Positions 24,470-38,100 are shown, numbered from the stretch's first letter. The stretch: 64,000 nt of DNA from Xestospongia muta (GCA_963693285.1 OY848917.1:16911245-16975244); one strand, 5' to 3'. A program made the numbers and translations. Notes: generated by a model from the sequence alone, not told the origin.

Positions 24470-25115
24470 AGTTGTTCGTTGTTGTCATCTACTCTAACTT
24501 CTGCATAGCTAATCTCATAATCATCATCCCAAACAAAAACAATGGATAGTTTCTCAGGTATCAATTCATTGTCACTGTCCGACAATGTTGAATTATGTTG
24601 CTGGAAAGATGAGAACTATAATTAGGAGCAGCTCTGCTTTTCCTCAACCTATTACAAATTATATACAATTTGAAAGACAATAAACACAAATTCTGGAAGC
24701 CTATAATTATTGCTTGAATAATTGCTAGAATAAATGAATACTGGGAAGAATCAACAGCTAGCACTATAATGTACTTCTCAATAACACACATTATTGTGAA
24801 AGTATGTAACTGTATATACATACTGTCCATCTTCACTACCAACCCGTCTCTCTGCAGGTGTTTGTAGATAAGGTGTAACCATAAAATTCATTATTTTGTG
24901 CTTTATATCTTCTTTTCTATTAATTCCAGCCAACCCATTCCAGCAATCCTCATCGTACCGATGAAAAGTCATAACGAGGTCAACGTTGTCTCTGAAGTTG
25001 ACATTTCTATGAAAATCAGTTTCTTAAAATTCGACATCAGATGGTAGGGTTTCAAAACGGTTTGTCTCGTTCAAGATATTGAACTAACACGACATTCACC
25101 TCGTCAGTCATTGTG
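24470..25115 (-). pseudogene. Unrecognised - strand gene remnant
   Basis: From an ATG near 25111 the sequence reads MTDEVNVVLVQYLERDKPF and then meets a stop. One base later the frame would continue with ETLPSDVEF, a second stop, and then a long open segment (about 25018 down to 24824) containing MTFHRYDEDCWNGLAGINRK and ending at a good donor. After an intron, an acidic segment (24600 down to about 24470; VFVWDDDYEISYAEVRVDD) follows an acceptor, though the phase does not join cleanly. The composition is protein-like and far from the background. I do not recognise the family. A frameshifted pseudogene, or a transposon-associated protein, would fit. Confidence 0.35.
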
Positions 25116-26993
25116 TTTCAAACGTCCTACGAACACGTGGTTTATAATAATTGGTACAGCACAAAGCGCGCTAATTAACCAGTAAGGGTAAGTAAACTTT
25201 GAATATTATGAGAGTTTATAATGAAGTAACTAATTAGTCATGACTACTAGCCTGGTGTTACTCTTAGCGAAGGGTCAGCAATGTCAGACTATAGCTAAGC
25301 TACTACTGCAACGTATGTTTCAGATTTGCAGGACCTTCAATGAAAGATATGGTATGTCACACTAGAAACATTTGTATGTTTGAGCCCAACTTTAATGTCT
25401 CCTGTAGTGCATTTGGTTGTCCTAGAATTTACAAGATATTTCATTCCTATAAAACACTAGTATAGATAGTGTAAAGACATATTGGGACATGAAGTTCGTG
25501 TGGAGAATTCCATTAGAAATTGTGATACTTTGTGCTTTACATGTGGTGACCAAATCAGAAACAGCTAGGTACATATAATAGACTGCATTGAAGGTGAAAC
25601 AGGAAGGAAAATCTCTCAGCATATTTTATGGAATCTTGTTGGTGATATGACATTATAGTTGTAGCAGTGTACTGCATAAATAGAAGAACAATGCAAACAC
25701 TCATCATTGAACCATTCTTGTTCACTAAATATTTATTACTTATACTCTTGTGGCAGTTGTTGTACATATAGAGAAACAAATACTCACCATTGTACCATAC
25801 TTGTTCACTAAATATCCATCACTAAAGGTTATCCTGAATACATCTCAACTTTGACACCATTTAATGGACTCATGTCAGAACATTTTTGAATAAGTATATA
25901 ATTGAAAGTCTTCATTTTGTGGTATGTTCTCAGCTCTAATCATAATATGCTTGTTTCAATTAAATAATAATGTCGCTATTTGAAAGATAACTTAGACAAA
26001 GTATTGTTCAAAGTTTTGTTTGAACAAATTTTGCTCCATGTATGTGTTATGTAGTACCAATTGAGTTGTCCCTCCAGCAGCTATTATTTAGTAGTAGGAG
26101 GCTCAGAACATACCAAACGCACCAAAAATTAGAGCAAATGACAAGATAAATGCATTCATTAAAATTTTTTTGCTAACTATCATTAATGACAGTGTTACTA
26201 TAGCAACCACTTTCCACCTGTATAATATTATATTGAAGATATTCTACAGTATAAGTTTATCATACTACTCATCTTTGTTATGTTCTTCTGGCTAGATGTT
26301 TTTTATTATATAAATTATGGATATTATGTCATAAGACATACATGTATAGTAATAATTACTAAATTTATTAATGTTATAAGTTTATGTGTATTTAGAGAAA
26401 ATAAAAGAACTTTTGGATTTCTTTGTGACTATTGTGATGGACAGAAGTTTTATTATAGTATTCTTACTTTATTCAACATTCTCAAGCTTTATAATTTATG
26501 CTTTATTTTAATAATGTAGAGGTGTTATCTATACCCTAATAACTAATGAACAGTAGAGGTGTTAACTATACTATGTATAAAACTAATGAACATTAAAAGG
26601 TGTTAACTATACTGTGTATGGTAAAATAACTATAGGAAGGAATGATTTCATTTCAAAAGTTACAGTCCATCATTGTACTGTTAACAATACAGTTTGGTAG
26701 CCTGACTTTCTTTATGTTACAGTTGTAATAAAAATACACAGTGTAGCAAACAAATGTATCTTTCCTTTGCATTAGTATTGTAATTGTCCGGCACTTTACT
26801 TTAAAGTCACAACTATTTTAAAATAACCAGAAATAGTGGATACAATCTCTTAGAAAACACAATACAATAAAATTATGTCTAACATTACAACAACAAATAT
26901 ATTTGTATAGCTAATAAGGTAGATACTATGTTTGGCTTTGTGACTGATAACCTTGATGACACTCAGATAGTGATGCTTTGTAAGTCACACTAC
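25116..26993. other. Gene-poor stretch
   Basis: Nothing supported. 25230-25350 is less AT-rich and ends in an ATG beside a donor-like gtatgt (about 25349). Two short direct repeats, ttgttcactaaatat, lie at about 25727 and 25801. 26515-26620 holds three degenerate copies of an actaatgaaca / ggtgttaactatac motif. Confidence 0.35.
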
Positions 26994-28855
26994 GGACAGG
27001 TCCATTGTTTATCACATAGCAATGATGATATGTATGTACGTTTATGTCCATAAGTGCTATACACATAATGCTAACATAAAACATGACACAGCTCAATATT
27101 GGCCAGACCCTAAGGCAACATTATCAAGTTCATCATAATAGTGATTAAAGCTTTACATCAGATCATAGAATTTGTAAAATTTGCTGCAACACTTATTCTA
27201 CTATTATTAAGAGGGTTCAGTCTCTAATCTTTAGTTTAAATGAGAAGCTTCAACACCTACCAAATGATGACCTTCTATTACCTGAAGGTAAAGAAAGAGT
27301 ATACACTGTTTCTAACAATATGTCTGTGTTCAACGGATGACTTATGATGACTAAATTGAAATGATCACCTCATTCACTATTTAAGCCACTTCATTGACAG
27401 GATGTCTTTAAAATTGTTAGCTATACTTTCTTTATTTTATCACACCATATTATTACTGTAGATAGTACATAATTAGAAGTAACTTAGGTTTAAAAATGGT
27501 GACTGTCCTATACAGATACTAATATTAATGTCAGGCTGATTCATATAGACAAAGTACCTCAAAAAACAAACTAAGTCAATCTATGACAAAATTTATAAGC
27601 ACTTATGAAAAAAAGACATTAAAGAGAGCAGATTGAAGACAGGCCCATTGTTTATGACATAACAATGATGATATGTATGTAAGTGTTATGTCCATAAGTG
27701 CTATACGTGTAATGCTAACATAAAATATGACACAGCTCAATAATGCCCAGACCCTAAGGCAATTATAGAACATTATCAAGTTCATTATAATAGCGATTTA
27801 AGCTTCACATCAGATTATAGAATTTGTAACATTTGCTGCAACACTTACTCTACTACTATGAAGAGGGTTCAATCTTTAATCTCTAGCTTAAATGAGAAGC
27901 TTCAACACCTCCTAAATGATGACCTTCTATTACCTGAAGCTGAAGAGTATGGACATTAATAAAATGCTCTTTACAAGACTTAAGCGATGACATTACACAG
28001 AAACACTCTAACTTTTACAACAATCTATGACACATAAAATAAAATTTGATCAAATATATTGAAGACCAATTACTACCTTCATTCGAACCTTTAGAACATC
28101 ACTGGATTAGATCTATTGGGTCTATGGCTACTATAGAATCAATATTGTTGGAATACAATCATTATTCTACCTGTGGATATATTTGGATGGACTAGACACA
28201 ATGGAAATTTGTCTATATAGATTAGAACCCATCTGAAAATACTTTAGCAGTGGATGGAAGATTAGATGTGGGACAGCCAGATGTAAATTTGTCAAATCAG
28301 GACATCATTATGGACATACATACTCATGCAGTAAACATGTAATCTGTGTTAACAGAGGAGAGGCAACTCAAGATAACTTTCTGATTGATAAAATATCTTA
28401 ATTATGCCAAATTATAGATATCAGAAACAATCATGCAAATATAAATGAGAGTGATAGTGCAGAACTAGACAGTTCAAATTACTTACAGGTAAGGAAAGAG
28501 TATACACTGTTTTTCACAATATGTCTATGTTCCACAGATGACTTATGATGACTAAATTGAAACCTCATTCACTATTCAAGTCACTTCATTGACAAGAAGT
28601 CTTTAAATTTGTTAGCTATACTTTCTTTATTCTACCACATAATTTATATTATTACTGTAGATATTACATATATAGTAGTAACTTAAATTTAAAAATGATG
28701 ACTGTCCTATACATTGTGTTGTATTTACAATCAACCAAGGATGATATTAATATTAATGTCAGGCTGATTCAAAGTACCTCCAAAAACAAATTAAGTCAAT
28801 CTATGACAAAATTTATAAGCACTTACGAAAAAAAGATATTTTAAAAGACAACAGA
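26994..28855 (+). pseudogene. Two tandem copies of a decayed zinc-binding protein gene
   Basis: Unit 1 (26994-27632) and unit 2 (27635-28855) are homologous along their length. Unit 2 has about 540 extra bases (27950-28490), apparently deleted from unit 1. Each carries an open segment: unit 1 reads HRICKICCNTYSTIIKRVQS then LNEKLQHLPNDDLLLPEG; unit 2 reads YRICNICCNTYST then KRVQSLISSLNEKLQHLL. An upstream part has CHKCYT/CPDPKAI-like words, so two CxxC pairs may form a zinc site. The extra part of unit 2 contains EDQLLPSFEPLEHHWIRSIG and EYNHYSTCGYI. Stops and frame breaks separate the pieces, so both look dead. I cannot name the family. Confidence 0.5.
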
Positions 28856-29983
28856 TTGATAAAAGCGCCTTTTAAGGTAAAAAAGTAGCTAATATCTCTA
28901 TGGTTCAGCATCGTCAAATCGCCACCATTTGCAAAACGTCACTTCCGCTTTGCAGTAATATTTGCGCAGTGGAGTTATAGTGAGATGGTTGAGTACAGAA
29001 ATAATAAGAAATAAAGTAGAAATATAATTAGATAGAAGTGTGTAAATGAGAAGTACTGTGTAAACTGTCAGCTAATTATAGTCTGTATTACTTACAAAAC
29101 ATTATTTATTGAATGACTATAGTTGTATCTTAGAATGAACTTGATACACTCTCAGAAATTGTCACTCTATTGAGTCCATTACAAAGACTTTGTCCTCAAC
29201 AATAAGTTGTGTTGTTTTTGGACAATTTTATTAAACAATGAACATGTATACATGTAATATGTATATATGTAATACATATTAACATATTTTTAATCTAAAA
29301 TTTTTAACAATTTGAATTCTGAACAATCAATCCAATAATGTTATTTATTTAAGATTATTTTTATAAATGTAGTACATCTTGGGTTGAGATCATGAGAACT
29401 AATAAAAAAATGATTGTTGTTGTTGTTAGTATGGATCTACTACTTCATTTTGGCCTACTACAGAACATAGTAATTATAAAAATTGATAGTATTATATTTC
29501 TTTATTATCACTTGTAACTATATGTTTTGTATCACATTTGTGTTCTTCCATTTGTATTCTCCAAGAATTATGTAACTTATATTAAACTTTTTTTTCTTAT
29601 TTTGGTTTGATAGATGCTTATGTCTGATGTTGAAATCCATTTGAATTATATTTCTGATTTTTTGAGTACATTGTGTGTATATGTGGATGAGTTATGCCTT
29701 TTTTACTCACTATAGTAATGGATAATAGCAGATCTATATATTATTGTTTGGAGCCATTGTTGTTCATACAAAAAATTAAACTAGAGTGCAGACTTCGTTT
29801 TGCACTTTGAATTTGTGTCTTTAAAGATTTTATTATTCCTACTCTATGTATGATATAGCAAAGATAATATGAACATATGAACTATAATGATTTTCTAATG
29901 TCACTCTATGCCCTTTTTTAACGCTGTCTTGTGTCCCTCTATATCTACGCCCATCAAATTACTCGTGAAATTATCTACGGTGT
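28856..29983. other. Gene-poor stretch
   Basis: No gene recognised. 28905-28990 is less AT-rich and might be an old promoter or exon. The remainder is AT-rich with oligo-T and oligo-A runs. Confidence 0.35.
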
Positions 29984-30150
29984 TAGTCTAGCGAGCTAGA
30001 CCCTCCTCCTTTTTGATAAGCTGATGGCGGCTTATCAAAAAGGAGGAGGGTCTAGCTCGCTAGACTACAAAATAGGAAATTGAAGGACTGTCACGAGAAT
30101 ATTTTTATATATGAAAATATTCTCGTGACAGTCTTTCAATCTCCTATTTT
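29984..30150. repeat. Two adjacent long hairpins (paired perfect and near-perfect palindromes)
   Basis: Hairpin 1 has 37-base arms, 29984-30020 and 30031-30067, with perfect complementarity and a 10-base loop. The arms include ctagcgagctagaccctcct. Hairpin 2 follows after one base: arms 30069-30105 and 30114-30150 pair with about three mismatches around an 8-base loop, and include actgtcacgagaatatt. Both are less AT-rich than their surroundings. The likeliest explanation is foldback or MITE ends. An RNA hairpin precursor is an alternative. Confidence 0.85.
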
Positions 30151-30221
30151 GTTGGACTCCTATTGGACGACCATAACGTTTGCTGTCCTTGTATAGCGTA
30201 TATGAGCTGTTATCATAAACT

Positions 30222-30224
30222 ATG
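30222..30224 (+). promoter_or_regulatory. Candidate start codon of the main family A gene, at the end of a 5' exon
   Basis: An ATG at 30222-30224 is followed directly by a strong donor (gtaagt). The first ankyrin exon (35135) begins in phase 0 with NDNLIECVKKGD and has no suitable ATG of its own. Splicing this ATG to it would give MNDNLIEC. The implied 4.9-kb first intron is unproven, and other ATG-plus-donor sites exist (for example about 25349). Confidence 0.3.
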
Positions 30225-30741
30225 GTAAGTACATTATACATAGTTGTATTGCTATATAGTACTCAGTCATATAATTAACTTGATCGTGAAAGGACTGAGA
30301 ACGTTCATCTTGCTTTGTTAAATAGTTTACAGATCACTCCATGAACATTAGAATGATCCCTAATAACCAACAATATTACTACATGTTATTGTTTACTATT
30401 AATATTATTAACTGTTTTATTTATTGCAACTTAAGTATCAAGTACAAGTTTTCAGTCTCGTACTCAGACGCCCACTCACTAGTGGTATGAGACAAACTAT
30501 TTCTTTAATCATTGTTGCAAAATCCATTGAAAAACGACTCATTGCTAACTGACTAATTGTCTTATTGGGTTATTTATTAACCTCTCTAATATGTAATTTT
30601 ATTTTTCTGCAATAGATTTATTCTTTTTTACTGAATTATTAGTCTGTTGATAAATAAAAGTAGAATATATGCTTCAGCCTCCCTAATATATGGTTGTTGA
30701 ATGGAATGTTTACATGCTTTTGAAATAATAAAGAAAAGGCT

Positions 30742-30744
<3 letters not shown>

Positions 30745-30800
<56 letters not shown>

Positions 30801-30806
30801 TATACA
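30745..30806. repeat. (TA)n microsatellite
   Basis: About 30 TA units, nearly uninterrupted. Confidence 0.9.
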
Positions 30807-30832
30807 ATTTATATGGACAGTTTTCAAACAGT

Positions 30833-33101
30833 TCTTAGAAAATGTTAATTATTTTGTGTGAATATAGTGATCAGAAACCATAAGAATGAGAGGAATCCAA
30901 TAATATCTAATTAACTTTGTACCAAGATGTATATAATGAGAATGAATTTGCAAAGTCGGACCAAACAGAATAAAGTAGACTCCAAAATTTACCCAGTTTG
31001 AAATTATCCAAAGTGTTTTCAATCATACAGCTCTTTATAAATCATTAGCTATACAATACGATACTTCTAATATTTCTGTGGAAGGTCATCTATACTCTTA
31101 AAAGTTATAGGGCCATTATCTGAATTATATATATAAGTCTAATGTATACACCACAAGACTGTAGTCTGTAATGTGTACAGATTGTCCTAAGTGAATGAAG
31201 TTTAAACATTCATACTGTGGTCTATGTGAAATTAAAAACAATTGTCAATATACCTAATCGAGCAAATTTGGGATTTAATTTCTTTCTATCTGGCAAGTGC
31301 AATGTGCCAGCAGACAATCCTAAGACTATTCTGACCCATACTGTATCTATATATACTTATACTACATGGTACATAACTTTACAAATAGTAGTTCATACTT
31401 CTTATCATGTAACTGTACATGTTTACTTTAATATCTGATAAGGTTATTAATTAATTGTTTATTAACTGTTAGCCTATCCCTGTTTTGCCTACTCCCTGTA
31501 CAACTCTGAAATGATCAAAGTACTGTTTCGCCTACTAAACAGTTAGTTATCATGTGTTAAAATAAACAGATAAAATGATAGAAAGTATCGGCCTTCTGTC
31601 TTGCTGATGCATATTCCTCTAAGATTGTCTACAACATACTAAAAAATCTCCACATTAAGTTTTTTACTTTTCGAGAAATGACACCTTGACCTCTGCAGTC
31701 TGAAAATTCTTTTGCGAGTTTTAAGCTTTCCTTTTCCTTCTTTGATGATATTCTTGATACTACTGTTGTAAAGTCCACATGTGCTTTGCTTGCCAAGTTA
31801 TAGCTGTTCAAAAACAATCCGTGGTAATAGGCAGTGCAGACACACACACACACACACACACACACTGACAGACTACAGTACCCTCACTATGCACCCACAC
31901 ACAGCGAGGTTAACAATGTAAATTGACAATTACTTTCTATACAGATTTCATGATTATTGTCAATATTGTCTTCCTATATTAATTTGATACAGCTATAAAC
32001 TTTGTTCAAATTAACTGTAGTATATTAAGTAAAGAGTACTAAAATGATATACAGAAACATAGATTTATATATAAAGACTTCTTAAAAAATGTTAATTATT
32101 TTGTGTGAATATAGTGATCAGAAACCATAAGAATGAGAGGAATCCAATAATATCTAATTAACTTTGTACCAAGAAGTATATAATGAGAATGAATTTGCAA
32201 AGTTGGACCAAACAGAATAAAGTAGACTCCAAAATTTATCCAGTTTGAAATTATCCAAAGTGTTTTAAATCATACAGCTATTATAAATCATTAGCTATAC
32301 ATAACAATACTTCTAATATTTCAGTGGAAGGTCATGTACACTCTTAAAACTTATAGGGCCATTATCTGAATTTTATATAAGTCTAACTGTAGTCTGTAAT
32401 GTGTACAGATTGTCCTAAGTGAATGAAGTTTAAACATTCATACTGTGGTCTATGTGAAATTAAAAACAATTGTCAATATACCTAATCAACCAAATTTGGG
32501 ATTTAATTTTTTTCTATCTGGCAAGTGCAATGTGCCAGCAGACAATCCTAAGACTATTCTGACCCATACTGTATCTATATATACTTATACTACATGGTAC
32601 ATAACTTTACAAATAGTAGTTCATACTTCTTATCATGTAACTGTACATGTTTACTTTAATATCTGATAAGGTTATTAATTAATTGTTTGTTAACTGTTAG
32701 CCTATCCCTGTTTTGCCTACTCCCTGTACAACTCTGAAATGATCAAAGCACTGTTTCGCCTACTAAACAGTTAGTTATCATGTGTTAAAATAAACAGATA
32801 AAATGATAGAAAGTATCAGCCTTCTGTCTTGCTGATGCATATTCCTCTAAGATTGTCTACAACATAATAAAAAATCTTCACATTAAGTTTTTTACTTTTC
32901 GAGAAATGACACCTTGACCTCTGCAGCCTGAAAATTCTTTTGCGAGTTTTAAGCTTTCCTTTTCCTTCTTTGATGATATTCTTGATACTACTGTTGTAAA
33001 GTCCACACGTTTTTCTTTTTGTTGCTAAAAGTATGTAGCGGCTAATGCTTCACTTGCCAAGTTATAGCAGTTCAAAAACAATCCCAGTAATAGGTAGTGG
33101 A

Positions 33102-33136
<35 letters not shown>

Positions 33137-33335
33137 ACAGACTACAGTACCCCTCACTATATGCCCACACACAGCGAGGTTAACAATGTAAATTGACAAT
33201 TACTTTCTATGCAGATTTCATGATTATTATCAATATTGTCTTCCTATATTAATTTGATACAGCTATAAACTTTGTTCAAATTAACTGTAGTATATTAAGT
33301 TAAGAGTGCTAAAATGATATATTATTATACAGAAA
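30833..33335. repeat. Direct tandem duplication of a 1.25-kb unit
   Basis: Unit 1 (30833-32079) and unit 2 (32080-33335) are over 90% alike by eye. Each contains a copy of the dispersed repeat also at 5380-5757 (31588-31917 and 32817-33186) and a (CA)n run (about 31841-31866 and 33105-33136). Each also holds a 73-codon open frame (31217-31438 and 32445-32666). The two frames differ at only two residues, but that is expected from recent duplication and is not evidence of coding. A shorter, older relative lies at 34020-34280. Confidence 0.85.
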
Positions 33336-35134
33336 CATAGATTTATAGCCCATTCATTGTAGCTAAGATATGACAATATTAGGATGAAGTAATCCTAGAA
33401 GTATTTATGATCATCATTATCATGATATTACTCATCCCTAGTTAGTAATGCAGAGATATTGTGGCATAGTCTACTGTTATATCTTGTTTACTGTACATTT
33501 TTATCACTGTGCATAGGATCTTGCATAGACAAATAGATCTGTTAACTTGAGAACAGATTTATAATTAAGAGTAGGCCAGGCCCACCCAAACACAGTACCC
33601 TCACTTCTTAGATGTGGTAGAAGTTTCCATTAACAACTAGTGAAATGTACATGCATGGTCTAAAGGTAGTAATGTGTTTTCTGCAAATATCATGCTTAAT
33701 ACATGAGTACATGTACTATAATTTCTGGCCCTCCTAAGTTTCTTTTCTAGATCTACCCTAGCTTGAGAATATATTCCAATTAACATGATAACAATTTCAA
33801 TTTAAACTGCATACTCTAGAGTGTTATCCCAGTAATCTAAGTTGTGGTTTGAATAGAGATTATAAGATTAAACAATGCAGAGAATTAATGTCATTTTGTT
33901 AAAGTTTATTTAAAACTTTCTTGTCATATAAGAATAGTGTAGTATTAATCCTATAGGATATGTGATTATAATAATCTAAGATGAGAATTACTGCTATATA
34001 AAATAATTATTGCATTAGTGTCTTTCTATATAAATTTTATACAGTTATAAGCATTGCTTAAATTAAATGTAGTATGTTGAGTAAGCAATGCTAAAATGTG
34101 ACATAATGATGCAGAGAACATGGATTTATGTCCAAATCGTTGTACAATGTACCACTTTTGTAGCCAAGACATGACGATATTAGGACAATAAGATTATTAG
34201 AAGTATTTATAATCACTATTATCATGATATTGCTCATCCCTAGTTAATAGTATACCAATGCTGTGGCAGAGTTTAGTAATTAAAGTAAACATTGATATCA
34301 TAGGTGGTAGTATTATAGTACATTTATCTCTAATAGTAAGTATAGCTTCATAATTTTGAATAACCCTGGAAAAGATGTTTACGTATGAAATCATTTTTTT
34401 AAGCTGAGGCTTGGTTTCTAAAGTTGCTTGAAAGCATTAAAATGACTATCATATTTCAGAAACAATAGTAGTTAGATCAAATCTTCTTTGTAGGATACAA
34501 ATTTAATGTTACTATACTAGCAAGGTAAGTAGTTACTAATCTCTGTCTTAAAAGTGTTCTTAGAAAAACGTACCTTTGTGTTGTGTGTTGTCACTTCAAT
34601 AACTCGGCATTGCTATGTGGAATTACCTCGAAACAAACAACAAAGTCAAATACCATTGATATAATGTTGTATTAAAGATATAGAGTTAAATATAAAACAA
34701 GTATTGCTATGAATATTATTAACAACATGGTACCACCTCCTTTAAAATAATTAAGGTATGACAGTACTAAAAACATGGGATTTTTGAAATCTGTGACTAC
34801 AATATGTAAAGTACATACATGATAATCATATATCATTTATGTAGAATATCAGTAAAGGTACTGCAACAAGATTTCAATGATGTAATAATGTTAGTTTGTT
34901 TGTTCTTAGCATAAGATATATAAGTCAGAGAATGGCACAGTATCAAACATGTTCTCTTAAAACTGTATACACTAACTTTTTATCACAAAATAATTAAATA
35001 TTTTTTAGATTTTAAATATCACTGAAGTAAAGTGACCAAGCCAATTGCTAGTAATTTTTTTCAAATATTATTTTGTTTTTAAAGTCAGATCATTCATTAT
35101 GTACTTGACACATATAGTGTTTTTGTTTTTATAG
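33336..35134. other. Upstream or first intron of the main family A gene
   Basis: No exon is firmly seen. 34020-34280 matches 31960-32070 and 33360-33450 and is a diverged partial third copy of the neighbouring tandem unit. A possible mini-exon between an acceptor and donor (about 34495-34525) has stops in two frames. Confidence 0.45.
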
Positions 35135-38100
35135 AATGACAATCTAATTGAATGTGTTAAGAAAGGAGATTTGTCTGGAGTGCAAAATGCTCTCTCAAGA
35201 GGAGCCAACATAAATGTTCTAAATGAAGTAAAATTTCATTTATTGTACAAGCAATATTTGATTTTAAATGAAGCAGCCTATCTGATTATGTTTCTTTGAA
35301 TAAAAATAATCCTATCAAATCCTTGTTTCCACATTAATGTTAACTTTAAGTCTATATTAACTATATTATTGCCTAAGCAATCAGTATTTCTGACCTCGTA
35401 TAACTCCAGATACTATTATAGGGTTTGTGTATGTTTTAATAATAGTTTAGTGTATTAGTAGTTTAATTTTATAGTTGATACTTTGTTTGTTTATATAATA
35501 GGATGGATGGGCAGCTCTTCATTTTGCAAGTTATGAAGGACACTCAAATATTGTTAAGCTATTACTCACTCATGGAGCTAATATCAATGTTGTTATTGAG
35601 GTAATTCAAATCATGAGAATAAGTGTGTTTTACTTTAACCTTTAAGTTGTATGAATAGATAGTAACTATTAGAGAAGACATAGCATAGACTTTATAATTT
35701 TACTATATTAACAATGAAAAGCAAAATGTGCAGAACTCTTGACACAATAGTAGATGAATTACACTGAATGATATTACTTTGCAATTGGCAGCTACCATTG
35801 TATGAGAATTTATCAAGAAGTGAATCATTATTGGAAACCTAATCCTAAATAGTACACATTCATTGTAGTAAATTTTACAAGTACTATTACTGTTACATTA
35901 CTCACAAGCCTGCTATAATTATTACCTGGTAACAAACACATAGACATACTTATACACAGAGCAATACAGTAATCTTAACTCACACTACAGCCACAAGGGT
36001 TAATGAGGAAGTAGTCTAAAAAATTAGATCCTTGTCATATTATGTTTTCTTTTTTATAATTGTGAGCTGATCTGCAAACAGGGACCACTTCTGTTAAAAC
36101 ATCTCAAAAATATACAGTTGTTGTGTACACAAGCATACATTTTCAATAGATGTTTACAAAATGATATCTCAGTTTAAAAACAATAGATAACATGAAATGT
36201 AAAACTTAGTAAGAATTTTATTGAAGAAATTGCTTACGCAATTACAGTAAGTGTTTTTAATGGTTTGATAGAAGAGGTCCCTTTTCACAAATCAGGTCAC
36301 ATTTTGTACTCATATTTATGGTAATGTGATTACTTGTCATCTCTATGTGTCATTTACAATATCATAGAGAGTAAGTGTCATATAATGTAATATAACTTCT
36401 AAGTTTAGTGTATACAATGGTGTTAATTTGTTTTCTTTCTTATATTTTGCTCTCATATTTATGTTGATGTGATTACTTGTCGTCTCTATGTGTCATTTAC
36501 AATACCATAGAGAGTAAGTGTTATATAAAGTAACAGAACTTCTATGTTTAATGTATACAATGGTGTTATTTTGTTTTCTTTCTTATATTTTGCTCCTATA
36601 TTTATGTTGATGTGATTACTTGTCGTCACTATGTGTCATTTACAATACCATAGGAAATAAGTGTTATATAATGTAATATAACTTGAAAGTTTAGTGTATA
36701 CAATCGTGTTATTTTGTTTTCTTTCTTATATTTTGTTCCCACATTTATGGTGATGTGATTACTTGTCGTCTCTATGTGTCATTTACAATACCATAGGAAG
36801 TAAGTGTTATATAATGTAATATAACTTCTACGTTTAGTGTATGCAATGGTGTTATTTTATTTTCTTTCTTATATTTTGCTCCCATATCTATGTTGATGTG
36901 ATTACTTGTCGTCTCTATGTGTCATTTACAATACCATAGGAAGTAAGTGTTATAAAATGTAATATAACTTCTAAGTTTAGTGCATGCAATGGTGTTATTT
37001 TGTTTTCTTTCTTATATTTTGCTCCCACATCTATGTTGATGTGATTACTTGTCGTCTCTATGTGTCATTTACAATATCATAGAGAGTAAGTGTTATATAA
37101 TGTAACGTGTATACAATGATGTTATTTTGTTTTCTTTCTTATATTTCACTCCCACATTTATGATGATGTGATTACTTGTCATCTCTATGTGTCATTTACA
37201 ATATCATAGTTGGTAAGTATTATATAATGTAATATAACTTCTAAAATTATTGTATACAATAGTGTTATTTTGTTTTCTTTCTTATATTTTCCTCCCATAT
37301 TTATGTTGTTGTGATTACTTGTCATCTCTATGTGTCATTTACAATATCATAGTTGGTAAGTATTATATAATGTAATATGACTTCTAAAATTATTGTATAC
37401 AATGGTGTTATTTTGTTTTCTTTCTTATATTTCGCCCCCACATTTATGATAATGTGAATACTTGTCGTCTCTATGTGTCATTTACAATATCATAGAGAGT
37501 AAGTGTTATATAATGTAATATAACTTCTAAGTTAAGTGCATGCAATGGTGTTATTTTGTTTTCTTTCTTATATTTTGCTCCCATATTTATGTTGTTGTGA
37601 TTACTTGTCGTCTCTATGTGTCATTTACAATATCATAGAGAGTAAGTGTTATATAATGTAATGTGTACACAATGGTGTTATTTTGTTTTCTTTCTTATAT
37701 TTCGCTCCCACATTTATGATAATGTGATTACTTGTCGTCTCTATGTGTCATTTACAATATCATAGAGAGTAAGTGTTATATAATGTAATATAACTTCTAA
37801 AATTAGTGTATACAATGGTGTTATTTTGTTTTCTTTCCTATACTTTGTTCCCATATTTATGGTGATGTAATTATTTGTTATCTCTATGTGTCATTTACAA
37901 TATCATAGTTGGTAAGTATTATATAATGTAATATAACTTCTAAAATTAGTGTATACAATGGTGTTATTTTGTTTTCTTTCCTATACTTTGTTCCCATATT
38001 TATGGTGATGTAATTATTTGTCATCTCTATTTGTCATTTACAATATCATAGTTGGTAAGTGTTATATAATGTAATATAACTTCTAAGTTGAGTGTATACA

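Noticed and set aside
31217..31438. 73-codon open frame, also at 32445-32666, as a conserved small protein
   Set aside because: It is kept only between two nearly identical duplicated units, so similarity carries no evidence of selection. There is no recognisable motif or splice context.
31629..31865. 78-codon - strand frame starting MCVCVCVC
   Set aside because: It begins in a CA repeat and runs through the dispersed repeat; no protein-like pattern.
34197..34394. 65-codon - strand frame
   Set aside because: It overlaps the diverged partial third copy of the upstream tandem unit and has no recognisable pattern.
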